Below, piece after piece: positions 8,346-17,460 of a stretch of 57,242 nt of DNA; the stretch's first letter is position 1, and each line of letters begins with the position of its first letter. The notes under the pieces are model-generated. The model searched no databases. It was not told where the DNA came from and saw only the letters and a program-made list of their open reading frames with translations. The position numbers and the translations under genes were made by a program. The DNA is from Desulfobacterales bacterium (GTDB taxonomy: Bacteria > Desulfobacterota > Desulfobacteria > Desulfobacterales > SpSt-501): assembly GCA_030834695.1 (NCBI GenBank), contig JAUQXK010000117.1, positions 1 through 57,242 on the forward strand. Reading direction: 5' to 3'.

Positions 8346-9833
8346 ATGAGTGCCCGGGGAATGAAAGGCTTCTGGATGATCGGTCTGATGGCAGCCGCAG
8401 CCTTCATGACGCTGTTTCTGATCCGGACGGATGCCTTGCAACGATTCTTCTCCGCGTCGAAATCCCTGACCGATCGGATGGTGCAAAGCGCCGCCGCACG
8501 GGACTCCTGGATGAGTATATTCCAGAACCAGCGCAGGATCGGCTTTGCGCACCGGCGGTTGCTTCCCAAAGCCGTTGGCTATGAACTGGAAGAGAAAGTA
8601 GTCATGCGGATCAACACCATGGGTATGATCCAGAACATCGGCTTGCGCACGCGCGCCGACCTGCTTCCCGATTTGTCGTTGGACCGCTTTGAGTTCGAGC
8701 TCCGTTCGGGAGGCTTCCAGTTTTCGGCACAGGGCGCAGCGACCGGCGAGGCGCTCCGCATCCTCACCGAAACCGCTGGGCACCGGCGCAGCATCGATGT
8801 GCCCATCCGGAAAAAAGTCTACCTGGCTGCAACGCTGATAGACCGCCTGCAGGGCGAGAGCCTTGCACCCGGCGATCGCTATACCTTCGAGGTTTTCGAT
8901 CCGGCCGTCATGGCGCCCACGGAGGCCACGGCCGAGATCATCGGCCGGGAGCCCATTCAGGTAGGGAGCGAAAGCGTCCCGGCAATCCGCATCAGCATGA
9001 GTCTGCGCGGAATGACCCAGACAGCCTGGATTGGCGAAAGCGGCGAACTGCTGCGGGAACGCGGGCTGCTGGGAATGCGGCTGGAAAAAACGACCCCCGC
9101 GGAAGCCCTGAGCGATTTGGGTGCGGAGGCTTCCGAAGATCTCGCGGCGGCGGCGGCGGTCACACCAAACCGCTCCATCCTCGATCCACAGGGGCTCGAC
9201 GTCCTGCGGGTGAGGATCGCCGGAGTCCAAACCGATCGCCTGCAGTTGAAGGGCGGACGGCAGAGCTTCTCCGACGGGGTCCTGACCGTCCGGCGCGAGG
9301 ACCTTGGCGGTCTTCCATCGATGCCTCCTCCGGAGACGCTGCCGCCGCTCGAGCAGGTGTTCCTGAAGCCTGAGCCGCTCATCCAGTCCGATCACGAACG
9401 CATCCGATCCCTTGTCCGGTCGATTCTCGGAGACGGGCCGCCGGCAACACCCTTGGTCCAGGCCAAGCTCTTGATGGATTGGATCCGGCGCAACATCGAG
9501 CCGCGTCCGGTGCTGTCCATGCCGGATGCTCTTTCCACGCTGGGAAACCGCATGGGCGATTGCAACGAGCACGCCATGCTGTTCGCCGCCATGGCCAGGG
9601 CCGCCGGCATTCCGGCTCGGGTGGAGGCCGGCCTCGTGTACATGCAGGGCAGGTTCTACTACCACGCCTGGAACCTGCTGTTTCTCGGTCGGTGGGTCAC
9701 GGCCGATGCCCTCTTCGGCCAGCTGCCGGCGGACGCCACCCACCTGCGCCTGGCCACCGGCTCCACGCACCAGCAGGTGGACCTCGTCGGCGTCATCGGC
9801 GCCATTACGATCGAAATTTTGGACGGAACATGA
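8346..9833 (+). CDS. Membrane-anchored transglutaminase-like protein
   Basis: This encodes 495 residues. One N-terminal hydrophobic segment (about residues 8-26) anchors a long beta-rich region. A C-terminal transglutaminase-like core follows, with the catalytic triad visible as Cys406 in GDCNEHAML, His440 in YYHAWN and Asp454 in VTADALFG. Such papain-like domains act as proteases or amidases rather than cross-linkers in bacteria. The stop overlaps the ATG of the ABC ATPase gene (ATGA), so it is coupled to an exporter and may process or sense what the exporter moves. Target unknown. Confidence 0.85.
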   Translation: MSARGMKGFWMIGLMAAAAFMTLFLIRTDALQRFFSASKSLTDRMVQSAAARDSWMSIFQNQRRIGFAHRRLLPKAVGYELEEKVVMRINTMGMIQNIGLRTRADLLPDLSLDRFEFELRSGGFQFSAQGAATGEALRILTETAGHRRSIDVPIRKKVYLAATLIDRLQGESLAPGDRYTFEVFDPAVMAPTEATAEIIGREPIQVGSESVPAIRISMSLRGMTQTAWIGESGELLRERGLLGMRLEKTTPAEALSDLGAEASEDLAAAAAVTPNRSILDPQGLDVLRVRIAGVQTDRLQLKGGRQSFSDGVLTVRREDLGGLPSMPPPETLPPLEQVFLKPEPLIQSDHERIRSLVRSILGDGPPATPLVQAKLLMDWIRRNIEPRPVLSMPDALSTLGNRMGDCNEHAMLFAAMARAAGIPARVEAGLVYMQGRFYYHAWNLLFLGRWVTADALFGQLPADATHLRLATGSTHQQVDLVGVIGAITIEILDGT

Positions 9834-10558
9834 TCGAGCTGAAGGATCTGACCAAGACCTACGGCAACTACTCGGCGGTTCAGCGCTTGAACCTGCGCAT
9901 CGACAAAGGCGAAATCTTCGGCTTCATCGGACCGAACGGGGCCGGCAAGACGACCACCATCAAGATGATGGGAGGGGTCATGGCGCCGACCGAGGGCGTC
10001 GTCACGATCGCCGGCATCGACATGCAGGCGCAGCCGCAGGAGGCCAAGCGCCGGATCGGCTTCATCCCGGACCGGCCGTTTCTGTACGAAAAGCTCACCG
10101 GCCTGGAGTTCCTGCGATTCACCGCCGATATTTACGGCGTGCCCGAACAGCGGTTTCCGGACAAAGCCACGGCCACCCTATCCACGTTCTCTTTGACGGA
10201 CTGGTCAAACGAGCTGATCGAGTCGTATTCGCACGGTATGAAACAACGCCTGATCATGGCCGCGGCGCTCCTGCACGAACCCCAGGTGCTGATTGTCGAT
10301 GAACCCATGGTGGGGCTCGACCCGCTGGCGATTATCATGGTGAAGAATCTGTTTAAGCGGCTGGCCTCCCAGGGCGTCACCATCTTCATGTCGACCCATA
10401 CGCTCAAGGTCGCAGAAGACATTTGCGACCGCATCGGCATTCTGAACCGGGGCCGCCTGATCGCCAGCGGCACCACGGACGACCTGCGGCGCGAGGCCAA
10501 TGTCAGCAGCGCCGACCTGGAAATGGTTTTCCTGAACCTGACCGGCAACTCGGCGTGA
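9830..10558 (+). CDS. ABC transporter ATP-binding protein
   Basis: This encodes 242 residues, a single ABC ATPase domain. Walker A is GPNGAGKTT, the signature is seen as YSHGMKQRL (Gly-Met rather than the usual Gly-Gly/Gly-Met pair), Walker B is VLIVDEPMVGLDP and the switch histidine lies in MSTHTL. It resembles the drug/lantibiotic/NatA-type export branch. The ATG is fused by overlap to the transglutaminase stop, and its own stop overlaps the GTG start of the permease gene. The three genes form a compact operon. Confidence 0.93.
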   Translation: MIELKDLTKTYGNYSAVQRLNLRIDKGEIFGFIGPNGAGKTTTIKMMGGVMAPTEGVVTIAGIDMQAQPQEAKRRIGFIPDRPFLYEKLTGLEFLRFTADIYGVPEQRFPDKATATLSTFSLTDWSNELIESYSHGMKQRLIMAAALLHEPQVLIVDEPMVGLDPLAIIMVKNLFKRLASQGVTIFMSTHTLKVAEDICDRIGILNRGRLIASGTTDDLRREANVSSADLEMVFLNLTGNSA

Positions 10559-12276
10559 AACGGCTCATCCCGATGCCCTGCGGCCTTCTTCATGACGTGA
10601 GACGTCTGCTGATGCCGCGGACCCTGCCCCTGCTCCGGGGTCGGTGGTCCCGGGGCGGCCGCGGCGGCGCCGGCCGCCTGATCGTGCTCGGCGTTGTCGG
10701 CACGCTTTTCTGGTGCGGCCTTTTTGGGATTTCCTGGCGAGTCCTGCGCTATTTCAAGGGGATCGAGGATATCGGCGATCTACTCGCCTATAAGCTGCTG
10801 TCCATGATTCTGGTCGTGTCCTTCGCCCTCCTGCTCTTCAGCGGCATCCTGACCTCGCTGGCCCGGCTGTTTCTTTCCCGCGACCTTCTGCTGGTTCACT
10901 CTCTGCCGGTTGCGGATCACCGGATTTTCATCGCGCGCTGGATCGACACCACCGCCGACAGCTCCTGGATGGTGATCGTTTTCACCATGCCGGTGTTCCT
11001 GGCATACGGCCTGACCTTCGGCGCCGGAACGATCTACTACGCCGGAACGCTGCTGGCCTTGTTCTTGCTGGCCGTCATCGCCTCAGCGCTGAGTGCCTGG
11101 CTGGTGATGATCGGGGTCATGATCGTCCCCGCCACCCGCATGCGCGGCGTTGTCATCCTGATGGGGGTCCTGCTGTTCGTGGCGCTGTATCTGGCCATTC
11201 GACTGATGCGGCCAGAGCAACTGGTCGACCCGGAGGTGTTCGATTCGGTTCTGGCCTATGTCTCTTCCCTGCAGGCCCCGTCCGCGCCCTTTCTGCCCAG
11301 CACCTGGGCCAGCGACAGCATCCAGGCCGCGCTGGCCGGCAGGGTGGCGAACAGCCTCTTTCACCTGGCGATCAGCGCCAGCTTCGCCGTCCTCATCTTC
11401 TGCCTGGCCGTCATCACCGCCGATGCCGTTTACTTCAAGGGATTCTCCAGGGCCCAGACGGCGGCCACGGCGACCATCCGCCGCCGCGGGTTCAGCGAAC
11501 CGATGTTCCGGTTCTTTCCCGGGCCGGTGCGGGCCTTCACTGTGAAGGAGATCAAGACCTTCCTGCGCGACCAGACCCAATGGACCCAGCTTTTTCTCAT
11601 CGCCGCCCTGCTGGTGATCTACATCTACAACTTCGATGCCTTGCCCCTCGAAAAATCGCCCATCCAGACCGTTTACCTGCAGAACGTGTTCGCGTTCCTC
11701 AACATGGGCCTCGCATTGTTTGTGCTGACGGCCGTAGCCGCCCGATTCGCCTATCCGGCCGTGAGCCTGGAGAAGGAGGCTTTCTGGTTGGTGAAGAGTT
11801 CACCGCTGTCGATCCGGAATTTTCTGTTGATCAAGTTTTTCATCTACTACCTCCCCTTGCTGGCCTTGACCGAAACGCTGATCGTCGGCACCAATCTGCT
11901 GCTCAAGGTGACGCCCTTCATGATGGTCCTCTCCACCGTTACGGTTTTCTTCCTGGTGCCGGGCATTGTCGCCATGGGCATCGGCCTCGGTGCGGCCTAC
12001 CCGGATTTCAAGGCCGAAAATCCGGCTCAAACCGCCAGCAGCTTCGGTGGCCTCGTTTTCATGCTCACGTGCGCCGGCTACATCACGGTAGTGATCCTGC
12101 TGCAGGCCGGGCCGGTGTACCGGCTCTTCATGGCCGACCTGCACGGAGTACCGCTTGCCCCCATCGTCTGGCTCTGGATTGTGGCCGCCTTCGCGGCGGC
12201 TTTCATCTTGAGCGTCCTCGCCATTATTCTGCCGCTGCGGTTCGGCGAAAAACGGCTGCGCCAGACTCATCTTTAA
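10555..12276 (+). CDS. ABC-type exporter permease
   Basis: This encodes 573 residues with about 12 hydrophobic segments in two halves separated by a soluble loop (around residues 300-340). It lacks an ATPase domain and is the membrane partner of the ATPase encoded just before it. I chose the GTG at 10555, which gives a GTGA overlap with the ATPase stop; an ATG at 10573 is the alternative. The length is about twice that of a usual ABC-2 permease, so one chain may form the whole channel. Substrate unknown. Confidence 0.85.
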   Translation: MKRLIPMPCGLLHDVRRLLMPRTLPLLRGRWSRGGRGGAGRLIVLGVVGTLFWCGLFGISWRVLRYFKGIEDIGDLLAYKLLSMILVVSFALLLFSGILTSLARLFLSRDLLLVHSLPVADHRIFIARWIDTTADSSWMVIVFTMPVFLAYGLTFGAGTIYYAGTLLALFLLAVIASALSAWLVMIGVMIVPATRMRGVVILMGVLLFVALYLAIRLMRPEQLVDPEVFDSVLAYVSSLQAPSAPFLPSTWASDSIQAALAGRVANSLFHLAISASFAVLIFCLAVITADAVYFKGFSRAQTAATATIRRRGFSEPMFRFFPGPVRAFTVKEIKTFLRDQTQWTQLFLIAALLVIYIYNFDALPLEKSPIQTVYLQNVFAFLNMGLALFVLTAVAARFAYPAVSLEKEAFWLVKSSPLSIRNFLLIKFFIYYLPLLALTETLIVGTNLLLKVTPFMMVLSTVTVFFLVPGIVAMGIGLGAAYPDFKAENPAQTASSFGGLVFMLTCAGYITVVILLQAGPVYRLFMADLHGVPLAPIVWLWIVAAFAAAFILSVLAIILPLRFGEKRLRQTHL

Positions 12277-12361
12277 TCCTTCCGGACGGCTCGCCCGCAG
12301 GAATCGAGTGCCGGTCGCAGCAACGCCTCCGAAAAAATGACTTTTAAGCCACTAAAATAAC

Positions 12362-12390
12362 TTGCTAATTATATTGGGATCGGCTATTTT
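12362..12390 (+). promoter_or_regulatory. Predicted promoter for the DUF4390 gene
   Basis: TTGCTA and TATTTT are separated by 17 bases, about 105 bases upstream of the ATG. A CCACC-TTG-GGTGG hairpin follows in the leader. Weak consensus. Confidence 0.3.
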
Positions 12391-12496
12391 GAATCATTCA
12401 ACGATAACACCTCCACCTTGGGTGGCTCCTCCCGCAATCGTTTTCGCTTCGGACGCTTTTGGTTCGACAAGGGCGGATGGAAATCCTCGGAACGCC

Positions 12497-13066
12497 ATGA
12501 AATCGCTTTCAACCCATACCTGGGGCATTCCTTTCCTGGTATTTTTCCTGGCGGCGGCGTCGGCCGCCGGCGCCGACCATCCGACCCTTAGCAACATCAC
12601 GGTTTCCAACCCCAACGACGAATTGCTTCTGCATCTGGACTTGGGAGGCTCCTTTTCGGACGCCGTTCGCCAGAATGTCCTGGCCGGGAAAACAACCTCC
12701 TTTGCATTCCAGATTCGGCTCAGCCAGGTACAGGATTTCTGGCTGGACCAAAAGATCGCCGACCTGACCGTAATCCACACCATCAAGTTCGACACCGTTA
12801 AGAAAGAGTTCACGGTGCGGCGATCGTGGACCGGTTATGAAGCCGAAGTCACCCCATCCTTCGAGGAGGCGCAGCGATGGATGAACCACATCGAAGGCCT
12901 CAAGATCGTTTCGCTGAGCCGAATGGAGAAAAACGCCCGCTACGAATTGCAGGCCAAGGCCGAGGTCAGCAAAAAGATCCTGCCGTTCAATCTGCACCAT
13001 GTGCTGTTTTTCGTCTCGTTCTGGGACGAACAGACCGATTGGTACATCATCGACTTCGTCTATTGA
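12497..13066 (+). CDS. DUF4390 domain protein, exported
   Basis: This encodes 189 residues. The ATG at 12497 begins a Sec signal peptide (hydrophobic residues about 9-24, cleavage likely after SAAGA). The rest is one beta-rich domain (NDELLLHLDLGG, then FAFQIRLSQVQDFW) like DUF4390, a periplasmic domain of unknown role. In related genomes such genes often neighbour NtrY-like kinases (from memory); here they neighbour an ABC exporter upstream and rsmD downstream. The frame extends upstream to 12362 but that part is not protein-like. Confidence 0.75.
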   Translation: MKSLSTHTWGIPFLVFFLAAASAAGADHPTLSNITVSNPNDELLLHLDLGGSFSDAVRQNVLAGKTTSFAFQIRLSQVQDFWLDQKIADLTVIHTIKFDTVKKEFTVRRSWTGYEAEVTPSFEEAQRWMNHIEGLKIVSLSRMEKNARYELQAKAEVSKKILPFNLHHVLFFVSFWDEQTDWYIIDFVY

Positions 13067-13157
13067 AGTACACCTCCTTGCCTGCGGGGAGCAGCGGCCC
13101 CGTTCCGCCTCATCTCCGTCCAAGGCGCCAGCGGTTAATTTCCGGAGCAACGATCGA

Positions 13158-13718
13158 ATGTCATTGAGAGTCATTGCGGGGGAGCTCAAGGGCCGTAAGC
13201 TGAGTACGGCGGCGGGTCTGGGGACACGACCGACCGCCGAGCGCACACGCGAGGCGATATTCAGCATCCTCGGGCCCGCAGTCCATCATGCCCATGTGCT
13301 GGATCTTTTCGCCGGCACCGGCGCTTACGGCATCGAAGCGCTCAGTCGCGGAGCGGCCTCCGCCGTGTTCATCGAGGTCGACCGCAAGGCCTGCGCCGTG
13401 CTGACCGGCAACATCCAAACCTGCGGGATGGCCGCCAAGGCGAGGGTCCTGCGCTGGGATGCCTCCCGCAATCTCAGCTGCCTGCGGAACCACGAACCCC
13501 GATTTCAGCTGGTCTTCATGGATCCGCCTTACGGGCGCAACCTGGTGGAACCGGCCCTCTCTCACCTTCACCAGACCCGCTGCGTCACGGACGGCGCGCT
13601 GCTGGTCATCGAGCACGACAAAGACGATCCGCTGCCTGAACCGGCGATGCTCTATCGCCTTCACGATCAGCGCCGATACGGCCGGACCCTTGTGTCTTTT
13701 TTATTGCTCGGGCAATGA
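13158..13718 (+). CDS. rsmD: 16S rRNA (guanine966-N2)-methyltransferase RsmD
   Basis: This encodes 186 residues. RVIAGELKGRKL and PTAERTREAIFSIL form the RNA-binding N-terminus typical of RsmD. VLDLFAGTGAYGIEALSRGA is the SAM-binding motif I. MDPPYG is the DPPY catalytic motif of N2-guanine and N6-adenine methyltransferases. It methylates G966 of 16S rRNA in the 30S subunit. The ATG at 13158 starts exactly at the family N-terminus. rsmD followed by coaD is a common pairing, and that pair is present here with a 150-base gap. Confidence 0.95.
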   Translation: MSLRVIAGELKGRKLSTAAGLGTRPTAERTREAIFSILGPAVHHAHVLDLFAGTGAYGIEALSRGAASAVFIEVDRKACAVLTGNIQTCGMAAKARVLRWDASRNLSCLRNHEPRFQLVFMDPPYGRNLVEPALSHLHQTRCVTDGALLVIEHDKDDPLPEPAMLYRLHDQRRYGRTLVSFLLLGQ

Positions 13719-13869
13719 TAATGCCGAATGGGGTGAAAGCGCCCCGCCGAGCCCCGGGTCATGGTGCACCGGTTTGCTTGCCGGAGTAATACCTTATGTG
13801 CTATGAGGCGGCAAAACCGGCCGCCGACTGCTGCAACCAATCGTCCGACCCTTCGAAAAGGACCGTGCC

Positions 13870-14367
13870 ATGGAACGCATCGCCATCTATCCTGGATCTT
13901 TCGACCCGGTAACCAACGGCCACCTCGATATCATCGAGCGGGGGATTCAGATTTTCGACAAGCTCATCGTGGTCATTTTAAAGAATCCCAAGAAACAGTT
14001 CCTCTTTTCGCCGGAGGAGCGGATCGAAATGCTGAAGACCAGCCTGCAGGATTTCCCCAGCGTGGAGGTGGACACCTACGACGGCCTGCTGGTCGATTAC
14101 GCGGCCCAACGCAAGGCGCATGCGGTTTTACGAGGTTTGCGCGCCCTGTCGGATTTTGAGTACGAATTCCAGATGGCGCTCATGAACCGCCGCCTGAAGC
14201 GGGAGATTCAGACCGTGTTCCTGATGACCGGCATGCGCTGGATCTACACGAGCTCCTCCATCATCAAGGAAGCGGCCATGTTCGGCGGCGACGTCGAAGG
14301 CATGGTGCCGCCGCTGGTGCTCGCTCGTCTCCGGGAAAAATTCCCGATTCTCGCCAACCCCAATTGA
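13870..14367 (+). CDS. coaD: Phosphopantetheine adenylyltransferase
   Basis: This encodes 165 residues, standard length. YPGSFDPVTNGHLDII holds the TxGH nucleotidyl-transfer motif. LRGLRALSDFEYEFQMA binds phosphopantetheine, and YTSSSIIKE corresponds to the family ISSS loop. It catalyses the fourth step of coenzyme A synthesis, joining AMP to 4'-phosphopantetheine. AAGGA lies 8 bases before the ATG. The LysR gene follows 16 bases after the stop, so they may share a transcript. Confidence 0.97.
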   Translation: MERIAIYPGSFDPVTNGHLDIIERGIQIFDKLIVVILKNPKKQFLFSPEERIEMLKTSLQDFPSVEVDTYDGLLVDYAAQRKAHAVLRGLRALSDFEYEFQMALMNRRLKREIQTVFLMTGMRWIYTSSSIIKEAAMFGGDVEGMVPPLVLARLREKFPILANPN

Positions 14368-14383
14368 GGCTGCCTCCTTCGGA

Positions 14384-15280
14384 ATGGATCTCTGGCAACT
14401 GCATATCTTCTGCCGGGTGGTGGAGTGCAAGAGCTTCTCCAAGGCCGCCGAAGCGGTTCATCTTTCGCAGCCGACCGTGAGCAGCCACATCAAGGATCTC
14501 GAAGACCACTTCGGGTGCCTGCTGATCGACCGCCTGTCCAAGGAAGCCGCCCCCACGCAAGCCGGCCGCCTGCTTTATGGGTATGCCCGCAGAATACTCG
14601 CCTTGCGCGATGAAGCCGAGACGGCCCTGGCCCAGCATCAGGGCAGCATGCGGGGCCATCTGGCCATCGGCGGCAGCACGATCCCCGGTGGCTACCTGCT
14701 GCCCCGCGTAATCGGTAAATTCAAAGCCGCATACCCTCAGATTCGGCCCTCGCTCATCATCGCCGATACCCGGCGGATTATCGGCGGAGTGGTCGAGGGC
14801 GCGATCGAATTGGGGGTTGTCGGCGCGGAATCGCGGGATAAGAATATCCTTCAAGAGCGTTTGATTGATGACCAAATGCGCCTGATCGTACCGGCCGATC
14901 ACCCGTGGCGTGCGTTGAAAAAAGTCTTGCTGGATCGGCTGCTGAGCGAACCCTTCATCGTCCGCGAACGCGGCTCCGGAACGCTGATATCCATCCAGGA
15001 GCGACTCAAGCAACAGGGCCGCAGCATTGAGGAACTGAACATCGTAGCGGAAATGGGCAGTACCGAGGCGGTCCGCCAGGGAATCAAGGATGGGATCGGC
15101 GTGTCGATCCTTTCGACGCTGGCGGTGAGCGAGGATCTCGAATCCGGGGCCTTGAAGGCGCTCTCCGTAGAAGGGCTCAACCTGACGCGCGGTCTCTACC
15201 TCACCCGCCATCGCCAGCGCAGCCTATCGCCGCTGGCCAACGCTTTCGTGGAATTCTTAAAGAAACACCTGCAACGGTGA
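14384..15280 (+). CDS. LysR-family regulator, selenium-metabolism type
   Basis: This encodes 298 residues. A winged HTH (about residues 1-60; FSKAAEAVHLSQPTVSSHIK) is followed by a LysR substrate-binding domain (about 90-295). The N-terminal pattern MDLWQLHIFCRVVE and the GGSTIPGGYLLPRVIG stretch resemble the group annotated as selenium metabolism-associated LysR regulators, known from selenium-using deltaproteobacteria; this is from memory and should be checked. No selenium gene is adjacent, so its targets lie elsewhere. It likely binds a small-molecule effector. Confidence 0.88.
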   Translation: MDLWQLHIFCRVVECKSFSKAAEAVHLSQPTVSSHIKDLEDHFGCLLIDRLSKEAAPTQAGRLLYGYARRILALRDEAETALAQHQGSMRGHLAIGGSTIPGGYLLPRVIGKFKAAYPQIRPSLIIADTRRIIGGVVEGAIELGVVGAESRDKNILQERLIDDQMRLIVPADHPWRALKKVLLDRLLSEPFIVRERGSGTLISIQERLKQQGRSIEELNIVAEMGSTEAVRQGIKDGIGVSILSTLAVSEDLESGALKALSVEGLNLTRGLYLTRHRQRSLSPLANAFVEFLKKHLQR

Positions 15281-15367
15281 TGGATTGCTCCGGCGATTCG
15301 ATCGGCCCGAATGGGTCCTGTCGTCAGGAGGGGCAGCGGGATTTCGGCGGCTGCACCGGACATCCGC

Positions 15368-16027
15368 TCAGGGTTCCGGCCAGCCGTGTTCCCCCACCAG
15401 CTTGACAAACCGGCAGCCTCCCAAGTTGCTCTGGCGGACACCCGTTTTTTCCTTGACGAGTTTGATCAAGTCTTGGGAATGCGGGTTGCCGACCGGAGCA
15501 ACGAGCCGTCCGCCGACGGATAGTTGATTAACCAGAACCACGGGAATCTTCGGTGTTCCGGCCGTGATGATGATGGCGTCGAACGGGCTTTCTTCCTCCC
15601 AGCCCTTGGAGCCGTCGCCGTAGCGGGTGACGACATTGAACAGACGCAACTCATCGAATAGTCGCCGGACCTGCAAATAGAGCGCCCGGATGCGCTCGAT
15701 GGTGTATACGCGATAAGCGATCCGGGCCAGAACCGCCGCCTGGTATCCGGAGCCGGTTCCGATTTCCAGGACCCGGTCCTCCCGGCTCAGCTGAAGGGCC
15801 TGCGTCATTTCCGCCACGATGTAGGGCTGAGAAATAGTCTGCTGCTCGCCGATCGGAAGAGGAAAATCACCGTAGGCCTGGTCGCGCAAGGCTTCGCTAA
15901 CGAAAATATGGCGCGGAACCTTGCGCATGGCTTCCAGAACGGCCGGGTCGCTGACACCCCGGGCCTCGATCTGCTGACGCACCATCTCTTCTCTGAGCCG
16001 CTGATGCTTTAGGGATTCCTTTTCCAC
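15368..16027 (-). CDS. pcm: Protein-L-isoaspartate O-methyltransferase
   Basis: This encodes 219 residues. [18 protein letters not shown] is the isoaspartate-binding signature, and [16 protein letters not shown] is SAM motif I. It methylates abnormal isoaspartyl residues so that aged proteins can be repaired. I chose the GTG at 16027 because GGAAAGG lies 6 bases upstream and the predicted promoter (16063-16091) would start transcripts near 16056. An in-frame ATG at 16072 would then lie upstream of the RNA start. It is divergent from the K+ channel gene. Confidence 0.93.
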   Translation of the reverse strand: MEKESLKHQRLREEMVRQQIEARGVSDPAVLEAMRKVPRHIFVSEALRDQAYGDFPLPIGEQQTISQPYIVAEMTQALQLSREDRVLEIGTGSGYQAAVLARIAYRVYTIERIRALYLQVRRLFDELRLFNVVTRYGDGSKGWEEESPFDAIIITAGTPKIPVVLVNQLSVGGRLVAPVGNPHSQDLIKLVKEKTGVRQSNLGGCRFVKLVGEHGWPEP

Positions 16028-16062
16028 CGAACACCTTTCCGGCGGCCTAAACCGCTTCGGGT

Positions 16063-16091
16063 TTTCTATCAACTCGGCCGATGCCGGTCAA
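16063..16091 (-). promoter_or_regulatory. Predicted promoter for pcm
   Basis: On the minus strand, TTGACC and TAGAAA are separated by 17 bases; the predicted start is near 16056. Confidence 0.45.
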
Positions 16092-16114
16092 GTTTCCAGA
16101 CGGGGTCGGGCATC

Positions 16115-16143
16115 TTTCAACCCTCCACCGGATCTGCTAATAT
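16115..16143 (+). promoter_or_regulatory. Predicted promoter for the K+ channel gene
   Basis: TTTCAA and TAATAT are separated by 17 bases. The -10 is good and the -35 weak. The predicted start is near 16150, which places the in-frame ATG at 16154 almost at the RNA end and favours the start at 16199. Confidence 0.35.
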
Positions 16144-16198
16144 CCTACTGGACATGGGCCGCCGAAACATCGGCGGATTTTCCGGGAGGGGCAACGGC

Positions 16199-17197
16199 AT
16201 GTGGCCACCGCGGCATTTTCTGATCATCGTGACATTGCTGATATCCATCGTCGCGGCGGGCACGATCGGCTTCGAGCTGATCGAGGGCTGGGGGTTCATG
16301 GACGCCCTGTACATGACGGTCATCACCATTTCCACCGTCGGCTACCAGGAAATCCGCCCATTGGGGGAGGCCGGCCGGATATTCAACATGGTCCTCATTT
16401 TCTTCGGCCTCGGCACCACCACCTATGTCGCCGCCAGTGTCGTGCGGTTCATGGTGGAGGGCCGTATCCGAGCCATCATGGGGAGGCGCCGCTTGGACAG
16501 AAGAATCGATCGGTTGAGGAACCACTACATCGTCTGCGGCTACGGCCGAATCGGGCGGATTCTCTGCCAGACATTGCAGCAGAAGCCGGTCGATCTGGTA
16601 GCCGTTGAAAAAAGTCCGGACCTCGTCCCCGTGATGGAGCAGGACCGGGTCTTGTTTGTCCAGGGCGAGGCCACGAGCGAAGAAACGCTTCAGCGGGCGG
16701 GAATCGCGCGGGCCCGGGGTCTGGTGGCGGTCCTCGGAACCGATACCGACAACGTGTTTCTGGTGTTGACGGCCAGGCAGCTGGCCCCGCAGCTGATGAT
16801 CATCGCCCGGGCCGGCCGTGAAGAATCCAAAAGCAAGCTACGGGCCGCGGGTGCGAATATTGTTGAATCCCCTTACGAAATGGGCGCGTTCCGGCTCGCC
16901 CAGCGGATCATGCGACCGGCGGTGACCAGCTTCCTGGATTCCGCCTTTTCGGACACCCGTAAAGATATTCAGATGGAGGAGCTGGCGGTGAGCCACGACT
17001 CCCCGTTGGCACATCTGACTTTAAAAGACTCGGGCATCCGCCAGAAGTACAATCTAATCATCATCGCCATTAAAAACACCGACGGGGCCATGCTGTTCAA
17101 TCCATCCTTCGAAACCACGATCCGTCCCGGCGATACGGTCATCGCCGTCGGTGAGGTGGAAAACCTGGACCGGCTTGAAAATACGTTGAGCCCGTAG
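16199..17197 (+). CDS. TrkA-type potassium channel protein (Kch-like)
   Basis: This encodes 332 residues. Two membrane helices (about 7-25 and 60-80) flank a pore loop whose selectivity filter reads TVGYQE at 46-51, with Gln where canonical K+ channels have Gly. A TrkA-N/RCK Rossmann domain follows (IVCGYGRIGRIL), then a TrkA-C domain (about 245-330; DTVIAVGEVENL). It should form a ligand-gated cation channel in the inner membrane. The ATG at 16199 has GGGAGGGG at good spacing; another ATG at 16154 lacks a ribosome site. Confidence 0.9.
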   Translation: MWPPRHFLIIVTLLISIVAAGTIGFELIEGWGFMDALYMTVITISTVGYQEIRPLGEAGRIFNMVLIFFGLGTTTYVAASVVRFMVEGRIRAIMGRRRLDRRIDRLRNHYIVCGYGRIGRILCQTLQQKPVDLVAVEKSPDLVPVMEQDRVLFVQGEATSEETLQRAGIARARGLVAVLGTDTDNVFLVLTARQLAPQLMIIARAGREESKSKLRAAGANIVESPYEMGAFRLAQRIMRPAVTSFLDSAFSDTRKDIQMEELAVSHDSPLAHLTLKDSGIRQKYNLIIIAIKNTDGAMLFNPSFETTIRPGDTVIAVGEVENLDRLENTLSP

Positions 17198-17241
17198 ATC
17201 GGGAGGGGGACCCGTTAAAAAAACTCCGATCGCATGTCCTT

Positions 17242-17319
17242 TCGAGCGCAGCGAGAAATCTTTCGGTTGCAACGTGCTAAAAAAAGATTCCTCCCTGAGG
17301 TCGAAATGGCAGATTCACT
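17242..17319 (-). repeat. Dispersed about 80-bp repeat, copy 1
   Basis: Read on the minus strand, this matches 21887-21966 along its length with a few mismatches. Shared blocks include GCCATTTCGACC, GGGAGGAAT and CCGAAAGATTTCTCGCTGCG. It lies between the K+ channel stop and the cyclo-ligase stop. It does not encode protein. Confidence 0.75.
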
Positions 17320-17460
17320 TCCAAGTTGGGTCATTTTCTGTGGGAGCGGCGTTCCAGCCGCGACGATCGAGGCTGAAAGCCTCTCCCGCCAAAAAACGTT
17401 CTTGCCGATAAAGTGGCGCCGCGCGCCATGGCTGGCTGGGCACGACGTCTTACGAGTTCA

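Noticed and set aside
8316-9770. Open frame of 484 codons on the minus strand
   Set aside because: It lies opposite the transglutaminase gene, whose catalytic motifs and coupling to the ABC genes are clear.
16028-16072. ATG at 16072 as start of pcm
   Set aside because: No ribosome site, and it would lie upstream of the predicted transcript start; the GTG at 16027 has GGAAAGG at good spacing.
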